A DNA stretch of 64,000 nucleotides, taken from Prorocentrum cordatum (Eukaryota > Sar > Dinophyceae > Prorocentrales > Prorocentraceae). The notes under the pieces are model-generated. The model did not search any database, was not told the origin of the DNA, and saw only the letters and a list, made by a program, of their open reading frames with translations. The translations under genes were made by a program, and so were the position numbers. The stretch is from assembly GCA_963575745.1 (NCBI GenBank), contig CAUYUJ010001725.1, positions 1-64,000 on the forward strand, written 5' to 3'. Shown one piece after another: positions 60,761 to 64,000 of this stretch; within the stretch, counting starts at the first letter, position 1; each line of letters opens with the position of its first letter.

Positions 60761-60895
60761 GCAAAACGTGGCGACTTGTGCCTGAGGTGTTCCCTCGCAT
60801 TCGGGGCTTCCCCAGGACTTGCGTTCTAACCAAGGCAAAACTTGGCGACGCTGCCTGAGGTCTTCCCTCGCATTCGGGGCTTCCTCAGGACTTGA
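60761..60895. repeat. 74-bp tandem duplication
   Basis: GCAAAACGTGGCGAC and GCAAAACTTGGCGAC start two units at 60761 and 60835. Both run through CTCGCATTCGGGGCTTCC to AGGACTTG. It lies downstream of the LINE ORF on the minus strand and may belong to its 3' region. Confidence 0.85.
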
Positions 60896-61352
60896 ACCAT
60901 GGCGCCGTAGTGCCTTGTCCAGGGCGCTGGATAATCATAGAAGTAAATGCCAGGGTTGAAAGAAAGTCAATAAATCCAGAAAGTGCTCGAGGGGGGGCAC
61001 GCTCCGTCGCCATTGAGGGATCGTGCCCACCCGTATGGGCGCCACGGGTCCCCCCCCCTCGAGCATGGCACGCAATGGCTGTCCAAGATGCAGCCGTGCC
61101 GATAACCCAGTAGTAATGCGGGTCTTGAATACATACAATAGGTGCGCTGATGCTGACGCGCCTGCTGCCACTCTGAAATATTACCCGACTGTACACCATT
61201 CTGTAGTACCAACTGCCCTCCAATCTGTAAGATGCCAATAGTCTGCGCCAAACTGCAATCTGGTGGTCCCTTCCAGGGACTGGCAAGTATGAATAATCCT
61301 GAAACAATTGAACTCGAATATCTGTGCAGGCAAACGTAGTGCCGCTGCAGTG
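60896..61352 (-). other. LINE 3' flank with open frames
   Basis: No repeats seen. The minus strand is open in two frames immediately after the LINE ORF (60885-61307, 140 codons; 60967-61251). Either is a candidate small downstream ORF, or this is the LINE 3' untranslated region. No motif recognised and no poly(A)-like tail found. Confidence 0.3.
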
Positions 61353-64000
61353 TCAGCTGCTAGCGCCGTTGGTTACCCCATGCCCTGTGACAGTCGTGGC
61401 CCAGCTGCTCTGGCTCGATGTAGTAATCCAGGGGGGCGTAGAACCTGTGATAGCATTCATCCGTTTCGGCCCACATTGCCTCTTCGTCAGCAAGCTGTCC
61501 CCAGTGGGCTGCGAATGCAGTAGCCATTGCCTTGCACAGCATTGAAGGGTATTCTTTGAGGGGGGCGGTCCTCCAGCCGCCTTGGCCGTCTCGTCCGTAA
61601 GCTCTGTCATGTCCGTTATGTCGGCATAGCTGCCCCCAGGTACCGCCCCCAGCTCCTGTGTAAGTTCACTGAGGTGTACCGCCATCAGGCATGTTGGCTT
61701 TCGCGCGGCCTGCCCAAACTGGCACTGGTCTATGTAGTGCAGTTCGACGCTCGTCTGCTCCAAAAGCCAGAGCGTCTCTGCTCGCTGCCAGCTGCTAGGC
61801 GCTTGAGGGCACCAGGTGGCTGGAGCGGGATGCTCGAGTACGGCAGATACATTGTACTGCAAGCCAGTGGTGATGAGTAGTAGAGCTGTCCTGTATAGCT
61901 CGTTGGCTAGTGCTATCTGTTGACGCTCCGCTTGATTGGCTGCTTGTATGCCCCAGGGGAAGTCGTGTGTACGTAGTGGCCGTGGAGCTTTCCCCTCGGC
62001 GGCATGCCAGCGCGATGAACACCACGTCTCGCAGGGGGGGCCCGCAACAATGCCAGACATTTTGCCCTGTCGTATCGCCGCGCACCAAAACTCGACGACT
62101 TCTGGCTTCGTCAGATCTCCGTTGTCGGGGTCTATCTGCACGTCGATCGATAATACTACCAAATTGCATTCCCGAGTGTTCATCTCGAAGTGGTGCTGGA
62201 AATCCTCGGTTCGGCGTCTGCCTGAGAAAAGGTGCAGCAAGAACATAGCCGTAGTAACCATGGGCCTGCACGGTGCGAATGCACTTGCAGGTGGCGTCGC
62301 TGGTTGAGGGTTCGCTGCTGCAGGCGGCGCCGGCGAGAGCTGGAGCTGATGCTGTTCGATGTAGTCGGCAAGCTTGATGTGTATGACCTGTTGGGCGGGC
62401 ACCAGCGCCTTTGTAGCTCCATGCCCCATTGCCTTCCTCGTCGCCACAGCCTCTCGTTCCTCTTCTCGGCGTTCGGCTGCCTCCTGCAAATCCATTGGGA
62501 CTTCAATTGCTTGGAGTACAGCCAGGCACCTGGGGCACCTTCTCAGGTGCTTGAGTATGCGCGATCGCGTTACGAAGTTCTTCCCGCACCCAGGGCAGGT
62601 TGTCGAACGGGCGAGCAATTCGGGGAGGTCGTAGCCGATGTGCTCCATGGTGCGATGGCGCTTCCATGCTCCCCGAGTTTTTAGGATCTTGCCACGCTCA
62701 TAACATATGTAGCCACTGTGTTGTGCAGGCGGCAGTCCATCGAAGTTGGGCGTGGTCAGTCCAAACTCTTGCGCTGGACGGTGTAACTGCTTTTGCCATA
62801 TTCGATGTCGGTATAAGTCGTGCTGCCATGCCTTGTACCTGAGCCACGCACGCGTGATCATGGCTTGTGCGGCCTGCACTTGCTGTGTTCGTAACCATCG
62901 TACCAAGCCCCTGATGTCGCAGCCAATGTCCTCGTCGTCTAGTAGGAATCTTCTTATCCAGTCCAGATCCTCGACGATAAGTGCATCCCAGGCTTTATCA
63001 TCCCCCCAGAGCTCGTCGATGAGGCGGTGGAGGAAGGGCGTGTCTGCATGCGCCATTCTGGCCAAGTACATCAGGCGCCGTCGGCGCAGGTACATGTGGA
63101 TCGGTACTTCATCACATATCAAGTATATTTCGTCGTCCAAAGTATGTACGTACCCCGCACCATGTCGCTGTTGCCGTGCGGCGGCCCGTAGGCTCGCCAT
63201 GTGTCTGCTCTGCAACATCTGTTTCTGCTGTGCTGTCAGCGGTCCCCATACTTCGCAGTCGTAGGTCAGCTTGCTCTGCGCCAGTGCCGTGAGATACAGC
63301 AACTTGGCTTTGAGGTCGATGTGCGGCAGACGGAAGATGGACTTCTTCAAGGGACCCTCTGCGGATCTGTGGTCGATGATGCGTCTCATAAGGTTCGGCC
63401 CCTCACCGCCATCACTTGCCACAATATTGCCCAATGTGAGTCCCTGGGTCGTGACCTCAGCCGTGGTGACATCAGTGCTGGTCGGCGGCTGGCATTCCTC
63501 GCGTTGCAGCGTGATGGGGTTTGTCTTGAAAATCTTCGCCTTGATATGTTGTTTGGCGTGCCCGTCAATATGCAGCAGCGCTTTGGTCTTCTTGGGGTGT
63601 AGGTCATGCCCAAAGATCTTGAGTCTCCTCGCAATGATGGACAGTATGTCGAAGATGCTGCTCTCGATTTTCGTGTTGTCCCTGAGTACGCACAGGAATG
63701 TCGCGTCGTCCATGAAGGATACTTCTGGCAGGGTCCCCTCAAGCCCTCGGAGCTGGCCTGACGTGACAATGGCTTGCTCTCCCGCCGGTGGTAGCTGTAA
63801 TAAGTACCCTCCCGAATGTAGCTCCTGCTCCAGCGGGCCCAGGGCGTGCGCGAAGCTGATGTTGAAGATGAGGTCAGCCAGTCCGTTACCTGGGCGTGTG
63901 CCCTTGCGGCTCTCTGCGCAAAGCTCATCTCCCCGCACTTGGAAGAATGTCGTGTCGTGTGCTTCTTCTAGCTGGAATCGCAGGTTCTCATCTACGTCGT
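61353..64000 (-). mobile_element. LINE-type retrotransposon, 3' part
   Basis: The minus-strand ORF below marks the 3' part of a non-LTR retrotransposon. The 5' region (endonuclease, N-terminal RT, 5' end) lies beyond the right edge. The 3' boundary is not identified; the region down to about 60760 may belong to it. No target-site duplication can be assessed. Confidence 0.8.
61353..64000 (-). CDS. reverse transcriptase with zinc finger and methyltransferase-like domain, 5' partial
   Basis: Open through the window edge (no stop from 64000 down to TGA 61353-61355), so the start is outside; numbering from the GTG at 63938. Residues 12-29 (RKGTRPGNGLADLIFNISF) match the conserved RT block before the catalytic loop, and FMDD at 75-78 (codons about 63705-63716) is the catalytic motif. 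Residues 90-400 are thumb/connection-like. Residues 410-433 are a C2H2-like finger lacking its second Cys; 448-471 hold CPGCGKNF...H...C, a complete finger. Residues 565-756 carry LFSG, GDL, GPPCETW, LEHP and DQCQFG...RKPT, in the order of cytosine-C5-methyltransferase motifs. From codon about 793 the reading shifts in quality: the neighbouring frame (61360-61542) continues the protein-like sequence. Codon use is mixed, unlike the G/C-ending exon islands. Confidence 0.85.
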   Translation of the reverse strand, partial: DVDENLRFQLEEAHDTTFFQVRGDELCAESRKGTRPGNGLADLIFNISFAHALGPLEQELHSGGYLLQLPPAGEQAIVTSGQLRGLEGTLPEVSFMDDATFLCVLRDNTKIESSIFDILSIIARRLKIFGHDLHPKKTKALLHIDGHAKQHIKAKIFKTNPITLQREECQPPTSTDVTTAEVTTQGLTLGNIVASDGGEGPNLMRRIIDHRSAEGPLKKSIFRLPHIDLKAKLLYLTALAQSKLTYDCEVWGPLTAQQKQMLQSRHMASLRAAARQQRHGAGYVHTLDDEIYLICDEVPIHMYLRRRRLMYLARMAHADTPFLHRLIDELWGDDKAWDALIVEDLDWIRRFLLDDEDIGCDIRGLVRWLRTQQVQAAQAMITRAWLRYKAWQHDLYRHRIWQKQLHRPAQEFGLTTPNFDGLPPAQHSGYICYERGKILKTRGAWKRHRTMEHIGYDLPELLARSTTCPGCGKNFVTRSRILKHLRRCPRCLAVLQAIEVPMDLQEAAERREEEREAVATRKAMGHGATKALVPAQQVIHIKLADYIEQHQLQLSPAPPAAANPQPATPPASAFAPCRPMVTTAMFLLHLFSGRRRTEDFQHHFEMNTRECNLVVLSIDVQIDPDNGDLTKPEVVEFWCAAIRQGKMSGIVAGPPCETWCSSRWHAAEGKAPRPLRTHDFPWGIQAANQAERQQIALANELYRTALLLITTGLQYNVSAVLEHPAPATWCPQAPSSWQRAETLWLLEQTSVELHYIDQCQFGQAARKPTCLMAVHLSELTQELGAVPGGSYADITDMTELTDETAKAAGGPPPSKNTLQCCARQWLLHSQPTGDSLLTKRQCGPKRMNAITGSTPPWITTSSQSSWATTVTGHGVTNGASS

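Noticed and set aside
1-64000. Bacterial-type promoters, ribosome binding sites, terminators or tRNAs
   Set aside because: No operon-like gene spacing and no cloverleaf with A/B-box words was found. Purine-rich 'Shine-Dalgarno' look-alikes are part of GGA tracts.

Overview
The window reads as nuclear DNA of a dinoflagellate. Three things point there: a LINE-type reverse transcriptase ORF of a dinoflagellate-like kind at the right edge, short coding-like islands with almost 100% G/C at third codon positions scattered in very long non-coding DNA, and extreme repeat load at roughly 55-60% GC. A high-GC, repeat-rich genome such as Prorocentrum would fit, but the species is inference. Nothing bacterial (operons, ribosome binding sites), no rRNA or tRNA, and no CRISPR was recognised.

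Layout. From 1 to about 61 kb the DNA is mainly a mosaic of repeats: (a) micro- and minisatellites, especially (GGA)n/(TCC)n tracts, a 1.1-kb (GAT)n array at 8970-10080 and a 1.7-kb array of ~103-bp units at 56756-58485; (b) many 125-210 bp inverted-repeat (foldback, MITE-like) elements; (c) dispersed ~70-230 bp repeats without clear terminal inverted repeats. I give families working letters. Foldbacks: A (best copies at 39721, 43283, 55452), A-prime, B, C, F, J, P, Q, W, X, Y, Z and AA. Dispersed: D, E, H, I, K, M (CTTGGG-type quasi-repeat), N, O and T. Flanking duplications differ by family: TA for A, P and J, TNA for C, 5 bp for B. Two nested insertions (C inside D at 3859; A inside K at 43283) show that these are mobile. 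No transposase for them is present in the window.

Coding content is sparse. The only gene called with confidence is the minus-strand LINE ORF at 61353-64000, open through the window edge. It carries the C-terminal half of a reverse transcriptase, zinc-finger motifs and a domain with cytosine-C5-methyltransferase-like motifs, and is followed by a frame break at a six-base homopolymer. A second minus-strand fragment (51480-52055) has a CxxCG motif. About a dozen small islands (for example 4596, 10859, 16975, 50547) look like single exons, several placed next to polypyrimidine/polypurine tracts. They are low-confidence calls needing transcript support. High GC makes long spurious ORFs common on both strands, and most were left out.

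How it fits together: the picture is intergenic or intronic DNA built by repeated insertion of non-autonomous foldback elements, satellite expansion and LINE retrotransposition, with tiny exons or exon relics surviving between repeats.
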